Shown here piece by piece: positions 48,790-56,917 of a stretch of 64,000 nt of DNA (positions are counted from its first letter, which is position 1; each line of letters starts with the position of its first letter). The translations under genes were made by a program, and so were the position numbers. This DNA is from Actinomadura sp. J1-007 (lineage in GTDB: Bacteria; Actinomycetota; Actinomycetes; Streptosporangiales; Streptosporangiaceae), in contig NZ_WING01000001.1 of NCBI RefSeq assembly GCF_009793335.1, positions 186,001-250,000 of the forward strand. The letters are read 5' to 3'. The notes beneath the pieces are model-generated. The model made no database searches, was not told the origin of the DNA, and was given only the letters and a program-made list of their open reading frames with translations.

Positions 48790-50484
48790 TCACTCCCCAC
48801 ACCCGCCCTCCGGGCCGGTGACGGGCTGCTCGTCGTACACGATGTCCACGGCGCAGCGGAACCCGACGTTGGCCTCCTGGTAGTCGATCGCCGCCTCGAT
48901 CTGGAGGGAGACCAGCCCGTACAGGGCGACCTGGTCGCTCCAGCCGCCGCCGCGCACGCCCCGCATCTCGGAGTTGCGGGCCTCTGTCTTGCCGCCCTCC
49001 GAGACCCACTCGCTGACGTTGCCCGCCATCTGGACCACGCCGAACGGCGACCGGCCGTCCTCCTCCCCCTCCGTGAAACCCGTCACGGGGTAGGTCCGGC
49101 GGAAGCGCGGCGCGGGGAGCTGGTCGTGGTTGCAGCGGCGCGGCTGCCAGACGTCGCCCCACGGGTAGGCGCGGTCGTCCTGGTCGCCGCGCGCCGCCTT
49201 CTCCCACTCCAGCGGGCGCGGCAGCCGCTTGCCCGCCCACAGCGCGTAGCAGAGCGCGTCGCGCCAGGAGACGTGCGCCACCGGATGGTCGGGCAGTCCG
49301 GTGCTCCCGGCGAGCAGGCCCTCGGGCATCGGGTAGTTGGTGTCCTCGACGAACTCGGCGTACGCGGCGTTCGTCACCGGCGTGACGTCGATGTCGAAGC
49401 CGGGGCAGAACATCCTGCGCGGCGGGTCGTCGTCCGGGGCGAGCCGCGCGAGCTGCTGCGGGTCGGCGGGCATGCCGGCCGCCATCAGCGCGTTGCTGGC
49501 CTGGTTGGCGCTCAGGCCGTGCGCGAACACCCCCGCGGGCACCCGCACCATCCCGGGCCGCGGGGGCCGCGCCACCCGGTGGTACATCGCCGCGCCGCAC
49601 ACCGGGCAGGACGGCCGGGCGTCCTGCGCGACGTACCGGCAGGCGCGGCAGAACGGCAGCTCCATCTCCCGGCTCGCGACGTCGTCCATCAGCTCGGCGT
49701 CGCCGAGCACCGCCGCGGCCTCGGCCGCCTCGGGCCGCTCCGCGGGGTCGGGCGCGATCATGCGGGCGAGCAGCTCGACGACGTGCCCGGGGGCGTACGG
49801 GTGGACGCCCGCGAGGGTGGCGCGGACCCGGTCCGGGAGGACCGGATCGCGCGGGTACCCGCCGGTCAGGCACTCGTACAGCAGGACGCCGAGCGCGTAC
49901 ACGTCGTCGGCGGGGTCGTCGAGCCGCGAGTCGACCTGCCGCTGCGGCGACAGGTACGCCGCGACGCCCGCGGTCAGGCCCGCCTCGTCGTGCGCCCGCG
50001 ACAGTCCCCAGTCGATGAGCTGGATGTCGTTGCCCCGGGTGAGCAGCACGTTGCTCGGCTTCAGGTCGCGGTGCCGCACGTTCTGGGCGTGCGCGAACGC
50101 GATCGCGGCGGCGAGCTGCCCGCCCATCCGGACGGTCTGCCCGAGCGACTGCCGCCGCCCGCCCGCGACCAGGTCGCGCAGCGCCGGGCCGTCCACGTGC
50201 CCGACGAACAGCACCGGGCCGAGGTCGTCCAGGCTGCGCAGCGCGAGCAGCGCGGGCGCGGTGTACGGCGCGCCGTTCAGCCGGGCGACGGCGGTGCGGC
50301 ACTCGTTGAAGAACGCGGTGGTGACCGGCTCCCCGACCCGGGCCAGCACCTCGTCGCTGATCCGCTTGACGACCTTGCGGGCCTCGAACTCGTCCTCCAG
50401 CACGCCGACCTCGCCGAAGCCGCCCCGGTGGACGGCGACGACGGTCTCCCCGGTGGGCAGGACGCGCCCCTTCTCCAGTCCCAT
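48790..50484 (-). CDS. Ser/Thr protein kinase - zinc ribbon - FGE/SUMF1-like fusion
   Basis: The 564-residue three-part protein starts at ATG 50484 (GGGGGAG seven bases upstream). Residues 1-270 are a Hanks-type kinase: GGFGEV loop, Lys in ARKVVKRI, HRDLKPSNVLL and DWG in place of DFG. A CRAC...CPVC zinc ribbon follows at about 280-305. The rest is a formylglycine-generating-enzyme-like domain (PVTNAAYAEFVEDTNYP, HPVAHVSWRDALCYALWAGKRLPRPLEWEKAARG, YPWGDVW, GNVSEW, RGGGWSD, GFRCA). The FGE part lacks the usual Cys pair between GGGW and GFR, so it is probably a binding module, not an oxidase. It has no TM helix. Co-oriented with the ExbD-like gene 20 bp upstream. Confidence 0.9.
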   Translation of the reverse strand: MGLEKGRVLPTGETVVAVHRGGFGEVGVLEDEFEARKVVKRISDEVLARVGEPVTTAFFNECRTAVARLNGAPYTAPALLALRSLDDLGPVLFVGHVDGPALRDLVAGGRRQSLGQTVRMGGQLAAAIAFAHAQNVRHRDLKPSNVLLTRGNDIQLIDWGLSRAHDEAGLTAGVAAYLSPQRQVDSRLDDPADDVYALGVLLYECLTGGYPRDPVLPDRVRATLAGVHPYAPGHVVELLARMIAPDPAERPEAAEAAAVLGDAELMDDVASREMELPFCRACRYVAQDARPSCPVCGAAMYHRVARPPRPGMVRVPAGVFAHGLSANQASNALMAAGMPADPQQLARLAPDDDPPRRMFCPGFDIDVTPVTNAAYAEFVEDTNYPMPEGLLAGSTGLPDHPVAHVSWRDALCYALWAGKRLPRPLEWEKAARGDQDDRAYPWGDVWQPRRCNHDQLPAPRFRRTYPVTGFTEGEEDGRSPFGVVQMAGNVSEWVSEGGKTEARNSEMRGVRGGGWSDQVALYGLVSLQIEAAIDYQEANVGFRCAVDIVYDEQPVTGPEGGCGE

Positions 50485-50504
50485 CTGTCATCTCCCCCGT
50501 TCCG

Positions 50505-51379
50505 TCATCGCCTGCGGCGCCCGAACAGGCCCGCGTGCCCGGCGGTCGGCGGCGCCCCGAACAGCACCATGTAGACCACGTTCAGCACGAGCAGGTAGCC
50601 CATCCACGTGACGACCGTCTTCAGCCAGCCGAGCATCCTCCAGAACAGCGACTCGGGCTGCGGCTTCACGTCCATGCGGACCTGCTGCCGGACGGACGCG
50701 CCGGCGCCGTCGGCCATCGTCACGGTGAACGTGCTGGTCCCCGCCTCCTTCGGCCGTCCGGTGAGGGTGCCGTCGGGCGCGACGCCGAGGCCCTTGGGCG
50801 GCTCTCCGGCGACCTTCCACGTGTACGGCGGGGTGCCGCCCTCGCCCTTGAACACGTGCCGGTACTCCCGGCCCGCGCGGGCGCCGAGCAGCGACACGTC
50901 GGACGCGACGCGCGGCGGCGGCGCCTTCGCCGCGCCCTCCCCGGCGGGCCGCACGGTGAACGCCAGGTCGCGCTGCGCGGACGTCCCCGCGCCGTCGGTG
51001 ACCTGCACGGTCGCCTGCGTCGAGACGGCCCCGGCGGGCGTGCCGCGCACGACGCCCGAACGGTCCAGCGCCAGGCCCGGCGGGAGCGCCCCGACAGCGT
51101 CCGCCAGGCGTACGTGCCGTCCCCGCCCCGGACCGCGAGGGTCAGCTCGTAGGGCCGCCCGGCCACGGCCGCCGGGGCGGAGCGGGTCTCCACGCGCGGC
51201 GCGGCGTCCGGCTTCCCGCCGCGCGGCTCGGCCTGCGTGCTGAACGCGCTCGTCACGCTCAGCACCACGGCCACGAACATCAGCGTGGCGATGACGATCA
51301 GGAGCATGTCGACGAAGCGCAGCTCCACCGGATGCTCGGCGCCGCGTGCGCGCCTGCGTCCGTACACGGGCGCGGTCAC
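50505..51379 (-). CDS. ExbD/MotB-like single-TM protein with putative Ig domains (frame break)
   Basis: The N-terminus VELRFVDMLLIVIATLMFVAVVLSV resembles ExbD/TolR/ZorB, where a membrane Asp (RFVDM) carries the proton path. After it come two He_PIG-type immunoglobulin-like repeats (PYELTLAVRGGDGTYAWRTL.. and EYRHVFKGEGGTPPYTWKVAGE..PKEAGTSTFTV), and a second TM segment near the C-terminus (VVTWMGYLLVLNVVYMVLFG). The frame breaks at the C run 51089-51092. Repaired length is about 291 residues. The GTG start overlaps the stop of the MotA/ExbB-like gene, as for motor stator pairs. There is no peptidoglycan-binding OmpA domain, unlike MotB and ZorB. Confidence 0.8.
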
Positions 51380-52853
51380 GTCCGCCGCCCCGGCCCGCCG
51401 CCTTCACCCGGGCGGTCGTCGTCGGCCGCGCCCGGGTCCGATCCGAGCGCGGAGCCCGGGAAGACCGGGCCGAGCCGCCCGCTCGGATGGACCGGCCCGG
51501 CGCGCCCGCCGGAGGCGGGGGGAGCGCTCGCGCGGGGGGTGTCACGGCCGCCGGGGGCGCCCGGACGGCCGCGCGTTCCGCCGGTTCCGCCCGTTCCGCC
51601 GGGGCCGGTGGGGCCGGTGGGGTCGGTGGGGCCGAACAGGCCGTTCGGGCCGCCGAGGCCGGGCGGCAGGCTCGGGCCCGCGGGGCCGCCGGCCGGGTCG
51701 GCGCGCCCGCCCGAGGCCGGCGGGCCGGCGAGGCCCCGCGTCACGATCAGGTCCTGGCCGAGGCCGTCGCGGATCGCCTCCAGCCGCCCGTCCACCGACT
51801 GGAGGAGCGCCTGCACCTGCTGGAGGTCGAGCGCGGGCAGCCGGCCCCCCGCGTCCGACACCGCGCGCGACGCGGTCTCCAAGTGCGAGACGAGCCGGTC
51901 GAGCCCCCCGCTGACCTGCCCCTCGCGCTCGGTGAGCTGCGTGATCTGGTGGCCGAGCGCCCGCGCGGCCTCCCCGTCCAGCCCGGCGCCCTCCGTCGAA
52001 CGGGTCAGCCCGGCCGCCGCGATCGCCGTCAGCGTGGTCTCCTCCACCGCCAGCAGCACCGACTGCTCCCGTGAGCCGGTCCAGGTCAGCAGCAGGTGGC
52101 AGATCACGCTGGCGGCGAGCGCGAACAGCGTCACCCCGAACGCGTCGGCGAGCGGCGGGACGACGTCGCGGACGAGCGCGTCGCGCAGCGCGGCGTACCC
52201 CTGGGCGCCGCGCACGCTCTCGCCGAGGCCGTCCACGGCCTTGGCCATCTCGGCGGCGGTGCCGAGGAACCCGAGCGCGGGCATCGCCCACACCACCGCG
52301 CGCGCCGGGCCGTACGCCACGTCGCTGCGCGCGTGGTCGATGTCGGCGCGCGCGGCGAGGACGGCGGACGCGGTGTCGCGGTCCCAGTCGGCGTCGTGGA
52401 GCACCGCGGCGATGCGCCCGCCGACGAGGCCGCCCGCGAAGCGCGCGGCCGTCACGGGGTCCCTGTGGGTCGCGAGCAGCCGGGCGGCCTCGGGTCCGCG
52501 CTCCTTCGGGTCGGGCCTGAACAGCTCGGCCGCCGTGGTCACGGTCGCGTTCTCGGCCGCCGCGCGCTGGAAGCGGGTCAGCGCGAACAGCGTGATCCAC
52601 AGCATCGCGGCGAGGACGATCGCGGCGATCGCGCTGACGGCGCCCCGGCTCTCCAGCAGGTCGCCGACGAACGGCACGCCGCCGAGCAGGCCGAGCGGCA
52701 CCGCCACGGCGGTGATCGCGACGGCGACCAGGCCGGTCAGCGCGAACCTGGTGGGCGGGCGCTCGCGCGGCGGGGGACGGACCGTCCCGGCGTGCGCGGG
52801 GCGCCGCCCGCGCCGCGGGGCGCGGCGGTCGAGGGGGTGTGTCTGGGCTCCAC
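51376..52853 (-). CDS. MotA/TolQ/ExbB-like proton channel family protein
   Basis: The membrane protein has TM helices near LTGLVAVAITAVAVPLGLLGG, ISAIAAIVLAAMLWITLFAL-like AIAAIVLAAMLWITLFALT, and the family core ARAVVWAMPALGFLGTAAEMAKAV...PPLADAFGVTLFALAASVICHLLLTW (TGTVxGM-like then the TxxGL helix). A coiled segment (LTEREGQVSGGLDRLVSHLE) and a Pro/Gly-rich collagen-like tail (GPTDPTGPTGPGGTGGTGG) follow. The annotated frame opens only at GTG 52707 inside a TM helix without a ribosome site. GTG 52853 with AGGAG nine bases upstream (VEPRHTPSTAAPRGAGG) is a better start but needs one missing base between 52740 and 52850. Confidence 0.8.
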
Positions 52854-52858
52854 CGGTC

Positions 52859-53977
52859 TCAGCTCCTCGTGGTGTCGGTGTGGTGGGGGTCGTTGAAGAT
52901 CAGCCGCCAGTCCCGCGGCCGGCCCTCGCGGACCGGCCGGACGCGGACGTGCACGGCGTCGCCGTCGCGGACGCGCACCCGCGCGTCCACCGGCTCGGGC
53001 TCGGCCGCCCCGCGGCGCAGCAGCAGCGGCCGGTTGCGGCCGCGCGGCACCAGCCACCAGGCGCCGTCGTCGCGGACGAGGCGGCAGTGGTCGCGGTGGA
53101 CCAGGTCGGAGTCCACCGCGATGTCGGGGGTCTCGCCGGGGAACGGCCGCCCGATCCGGACCTCGTCCCGGCGGACCGAGCCGTCCCGCAGCGTGTAGTC
53201 GCTCTCGCGGCCGTCGGGGTCGAGGACGCGCAGGTACACGCGGGCGCGCGGGCCCGCGGGCAGCTCGACGGGCGCGCCGCCCGCGATCCGTTCGGCGAGC
53301 GCGGCGGCCTCGCCGGGCGACAGGTCGGGCGGCAGCGTCCCGGCCGGCGGCGCGGCCTGCGCACCCGCCGCGCCTCCCAAGCCCGCCGCGCCGCTCGCGG
53401 TCCGGCCGCGCAGGGCCCGCAGGTGGGCCTCCAGCACGGCCTGCGGCGCGGGCCGCCCGAGGTCGACCAGGTACGGGCCGGTGAGCGCGCGGCACTCGCG
53501 CCACACCTCCGGCCGCGCGACGACGGCGAGGTAGGACCCGTGGTCGACGAGCCGCGACGCGTGCGTCCGGAGGTCCTCGGCGAACTCCGCGCCGGGCCGG
53601 TCGGCGTCCGGGGCGTTGAGGTCCAGGACGTAGCCGCACCCGGAGTGCAGGGGCAGGGCGGCGACCGAGGGCCGGTCCCAGTGCTTGAGGACGTCGAACA
53701 GGCTGATGCCGTTCTCCAGCGACAGCTCGTCCAGCAGCCGCAGCGCCGTGGTGCGGCGCCCGCCCGGGTCGCCGACCAGCACGACGAGATGCAGCGCGCG
53801 CAGCAGCGAGCGCGCGCGGGCCGCGCCGGGCGCCTCGGCGTAGCGCTCGCGCGCGACGTCGAGCTGCGCCGCCGGCACGGGCCGCACCTGGGGCCGGGCG
53901 TCGCCGCCGACGAACGTCAGCGAGCTGTTGTCGACCCGCCCGGCCTGGACGACGTTCCCGGCGGACCCGGTCGTCAT
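52859..53977 (-). CDS. Degenerate P-loop protein with C-terminal FHA domain
   Basis: The 372-residue cytoplasmic protein. The N-terminus TGSAGNVVQAGRVDNSSLTFV resembles the short VVQAG/VVQAR-type motifs that precede actinobacterial STAND NTPases. Next is a nucleotide-binding-like loop LVVLVGDPGGRRTTALRLLDEL, with Arg where Walker A has Lys, and a region with Asp-rich strands (GCGYVLDLNAPDADRPG). The C-terminal part is an FHA domain, RIGRPF...DSDLVHRDHCRLVRDDGAWWLVPRG, which would bind phosphothreonine, plausibly made by the kinase three genes downstream. ATG 53977 overlaps the upstream stop; GTG 54001 is an alternative. Confidence 0.75.
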   Translation of the reverse strand: MTTGSAGNVVQAGRVDNSSLTFVGGDARPQVRPVPAAQLDVARERYAEAPGAARARSLLRALHLVVLVGDPGGRRTTALRLLDELSLENGISLFDVLKHWDRPSVAALPLHSGCGYVLDLNAPDADRPGAEFAEDLRTHASRLVDHGSYLAVVARPEVWRECRALTGPYLVDLGRPAPQAVLEAHLRALRGRTASGAAGLGGAAGAQAAPPAGTLPPDLSPGEAAALAERIAGGAPVELPAGPRARVYLRVLDPDGRESDYTLRDGSVRRDEVRIGRPFPGETPDIAVDSDLVHRDHCRLVRDDGAWWLVPRGRNRPLLLRRGAAEPEPVDARVRVRDGDAVHVRVRPVREGRPRDWRLIFNDPHHTDTTRS

Positions 53978-54758
53978 CCGGTTGCCGGTCCCCTGCCCCA
54001 CGACGGGACCGGGGGTACGGCCCCGGCCGGGCCGGAGGGTACGGCCTGCTCGCTCGGCGCGGGCTGATCGTTCCGCGCGGGCTGGGCGCCGTGGCGGTCC
54101 GGATTGGCGCCGGCCCCCAGGACGGCTTGGGGACGTACAGCCAGGCGGGCTCGGCGAACCGCTTCACCCTGGCGTCCACGCGGCGCAGCTCGGAGGGGCG
54201 CAGCGCGGTGTAGCCCGCCTCGACCACGTCCTCGTACACCCGCCGCGACACGATGCCCGCGACGAGCGTCACCTCGGGGTCGGCCGCGGCGAGCGCGGCC
54301 CGCAGCGGCCCGCAGTCGAGGAGGCGGTGCGCGTCGTTCATGGGCTTGCCGACGCCGTTCGCCGCGCCCTCGCCGCCGCCGTCGGGCAGTGGGCCGAGGT
54401 GGACGCTGACGCGCATCCGCATCCGCGCCCCCGGGTCCTCGGCGCGCAGCCGGACGGCCTCCTCCTCCAGCACGCACTGGAGCTCGTTCAGGAACGGGTG
54501 CAGCAGCAGCGGCGTGCGCTCGACGGGCAGCCCGAGCACGTACCCGTCGCCGGTGCCCTGCGGGAACCGCCGTTCGGCCCAGTCCAGCCCCGAGCGCCGC
54601 ATCGCCGTCTCCAGCACGCGCGGCACGGCCTCGCTGAGCCCGGTCAGCGACGCGCTCGGGTTGGCGGTGAAGCGTTCGAGGTCGACGGCGAGGACGGTGA
54701 CGTACGACGGCAGGTGCCTGCTGAAGCGGGGGCCGGGTGTCGGCATCGGAACGGCCAC
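53974..54758 (-). CDS. Class III nucleotidyl cyclase homologue (frame break)
   Basis: GTG 54758 has GGAGG six bases upstream. The approximately 261-residue protein has a cyclase homology domain: YVTVLAVDLERFTANPSASL (metal Asp), FPQGTGDGYVLGLP (second metal Asp), RMRVSVHLGPL and VGKPMNDAHRLLD (transition-state Asn and Arg). Both metal Asp residues are kept, but positions that select purines in adenylate/guanylate cyclases (Lys and Asp) are Gln and Lys, so the product may be another cyclic nucleotide or the domain may only bind. The frame breaks at the C run 54114-54118; the repaired end (NDQPAPSEQAVPSGPAGAVPP) overlaps the next ATG. A Crp-type regulator lies upstream. Confidence 0.75.
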
Positions 54759-54900
54759 GTGCGTCCTCCGAGGGGCGGCGGCGGGTCACCCCAACCTTGA
54801 CCCAGCCCCGCCGGGACCGGTGCCCAGAAATGTGCACACCCGGCTCTTCACTCCGCCGGCGGTCGCGGCGGGCGTGCTCGGGAGGACGGCGGGAGGCGGG

Positions 54901-55581
54901 TCAGGCGTCGTCGGGCGGCACGGCGCGGGCGCGCAGGGCGTCGATGTCGCGGACGACCACGCGCTGCCGGAACGTGTCGACCACGCCCTCGTCGCGCAGG
55001 CGGGCGAGGAGGCCGACGACGGTGTTGCGGGCGGCGCCGATCATGCGGCCGAGGTCCTCCTGCGACATGCCGACCTCCACGACCGCGCCGCCCTCGCCGT
55101 CGGGCTCGGCGAGCCGCAGCAGGGTGCGGCACAGCCGCTGGTACATGGGCAGGACGGCGAGCTCGGCGCGGTACGTCTCGGCCTCCTTCAGCCGCCCGAA
55201 CGAGTGCCGCAGCAGGAGCCGGGCGAGGGTGTGGCGGGAGACGAAGCCGACGAAGAGCGGGCCCGAGACGGCGTGCACGTCGCAGGCGTCGACGGCCGAG
55301 ACGGTCGCGGTGCGGGCCGTCCCGTCGAGGACGGCGATGTCGCCGAGGATCTCGCCGGGGCGGCGGATCGCCAGCGGCATCTCCACCCCGTCGATCTCGT
55401 ACTGGGAGATCCGCACGCGGCCCCGCACCAGGACGAACACGACGTCGCCGGGGTCGCCCTGGCGCATCAGCACCTGGCCGGCGGGCCGGTTGACGCGCGG
55501 GCCGAGCGCCAGCAGCTCGCGCCAGAGGGATTCGGGCAGCATCGCGCCGAGGCCGGTCAGCCGCGTCCGGTGGTCGGGCAT
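54901..55581 (-). CDS. Crp/Fnr family transcriptional regulator
   Basis: The 226-residue protein has a cyclic-nucleotide-binding domain (LMRQGDPGDVVFVLVRGRVRISQ; phosphate cassette region RRPGEILGDIAVLDGTARTATV) and a C-terminal winged helix (MSQEDLGRMIGAARNTVVGLLARLRDEGVV). The cassette has GEILGDIAVLDGTARTAT, close to cAMP-binding members, so a cyclic nucleotide is a plausible ligand. ATG 55581 is preceded by GGGGG. It is co-oriented 142 bp upstream of the cyclase homologue, suggesting a linked signal producer and receptor. Confidence 0.9.
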   Translation of the reverse strand: MPDHRTRLTGLGAMLPESLWRELLALGPRVNRPAGQVLMRQGDPGDVVFVLVRGRVRISQYEIDGVEMPLAIRRPGEILGDIAVLDGTARTATVSAVDACDVHAVSGPLFVGFVSRHTLARLLLRHSFGRLKEAETYRAELAVLPMYQRLCRTLLRLAEPDGEGGAVVEVGMSQEDLGRMIGAARNTVVGLLARLRDEGVVDTFRQRVVVRDIDALRARAVPPDDA

Positions 55582-55711
55582 GGTGTCCCCCGGGAGTGAT
55601 CCGGCAGGAGGTTCACAGGGATTGTCACACGGCGGGACGCCGCGCGGGCGAAGCGTGAGGATCTCAGCCGAGGTCGGCGATCGCGGCGACCGTCCCGCCG
55701 CCCGAGGGCCC

Positions 55712-56770
55712 CTAGTGGACGGCCGCGACCGACACGAACACGGCCGGGTCGCCCGTCACCGACGCCGCGACGCCGCCGACGCACGCCTTGATCTGGCGGT
55801 GCCAGTGCACGTCGGAGTCGTCCAGCATGATGTTGCGGCGGCCGCGCACCGAGCCGGACGGGTCGGCCTCGCACTTGACGAACACGTTGACGAGCCGCCC
55901 GCCGAGGTCGCCGGCGCGCGGGCGCTCGGGCAGGTCGAGGCCCGTTCCGCGGATCGCGGTCCAGATGCCGTCGGCGTCGAGCGCGTCGGCCATCACGCCG
56001 TGCCCCGCGCGGTAGCGCCCGCCGATGCCGCGCACGTTGCCGACGACGACGATCTGCGCGCGATCGAGCTCGACGCCGGACGAGCACGAGGCGACCGACG
56101 AGTACAGCGACAGGTCGCGGTGGATCCGCTCCGCGGACGGCGGCTCGATCTCCCCGAGCGCGACGGCGATGCCGAGCGCGGTGGTGGAGTTGGACACGTC
56201 CATGGAGGCCAGGGTGTCGTCGGTGACGACGTCGCGGCCCCGCGACCGCGCGTCGTTGATGGTGCCGAGGGTCAGCAGCGGCGTCTTGGTCTGGACGTAG
56301 TGGACGTCGGCCGGGTCGTCGATGCCGGCGGCCCTCATCGCATCGCGGACGCCCGCCGCGACGGTCTCGACCATCGCGGGACGGCCGATGTCCTCGGGCG
56401 GGATCTCCGCGCTCATCGCGACGCCGACCGACAGCCGCGGCTCGTCGGTGGCCGGGGCGCGCGCAGGGTCCACCGTCGCGAACACGGTCGCGTGCGGGCT
56501 GAGCACCCCGTCGGTGCCGCCGGACCACACGAGCGGGACGCGCGCCACCTCCTGCGCCGTGCGGGTCCCCTTCGCGACCAGCACCTCGCGGAACGCCCGG
56601 TCGGCGAGCAGCCGCGTGTAGTCGTTGACGCCGCCGTTGCCCTCGGTCTTGCCGACGACGGCGAGGACCCGGTCGGCCTCCAGCACGCCGTCGTCGATCA
56701 GCCGGGCCAGCCCGGACGCGTCGGTCACGCTCTCGATGGGGATCTTGCGCACTTCGATCGGGTCGGGCAC
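55712..56770 (-). CDS. Ring-opening amidohydrolase (barbiturase/cyanuric acid hydrolase family)
   Basis: The 352-residue enzyme belongs to a rare family that hydrolyses cyclic ureides such as barbiturate or cyanuric acid. Three repeats, each with a conserved Lys and Ser, can be seen: [16 protein letters not shown] with [22 protein letters not shown] with [24 protein letters not shown] with [20 protein letters not shown] 56770 has AGGAGG six bases upstream. No pyrimidine or triazine catabolic genes are adjacent. The substrate (barbiturate, cyanurate or a related ring) cannot be decided from the sequence. Confidence 0.88.
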   Translation of the reverse strand: MPDPIEVRKIPIESVTDASGLARLIDDGVLEADRVLAVVGKTEGNGGVNDYTRLLADRAFREVLVAKGTRTAQEVARVPLVWSGGTDGVLSPHATVFATVDPARAPATDEPRLSVGVAMSAEIPPEDIGRPAMVETVAAGVRDAMRAAGIDDPADVHYVQTKTPLLTLGTINDARSRGRDVVTDDTLASMDVSNSTTALGIAVALGEIEPPSAERIHRDLSLYSSVASCSSGVELDRAQIVVVGNVRGIGGRYRAGHGVMADALDADGIWTAIRGTGLDLPERPRAGDLGGRLVNVFVKCEADPSGSVRGRRNIMLDDSDVHWHRQIKACVGGVAASVTGDPAVFVSVAAVH

Positions 56771-56917
56771 GGGGCGCCTCCTCGCTGTCTCACCACCGTG
56801 TCTGTTCCCCGTCCGCCCCCGACTCCATGCCCGTTGCGCCCCATAAGTCCCGGGCGTACGGGACCCGGGCGCGGGACCGGCGCGGGGCCGGGCGCGGGAC
56901 CGGGCGCCGCGCGGGGG

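Noticed and set aside
48790..54758. Assignment of the channel operon to Zorya type I or II.
   Set aside because: There is no ZorB OmpA domain, no ZorC, ZorD or ZorE, and extra cyclase, FHA and FGE components; only the MotA/ExbD-like pair is shared in principle.
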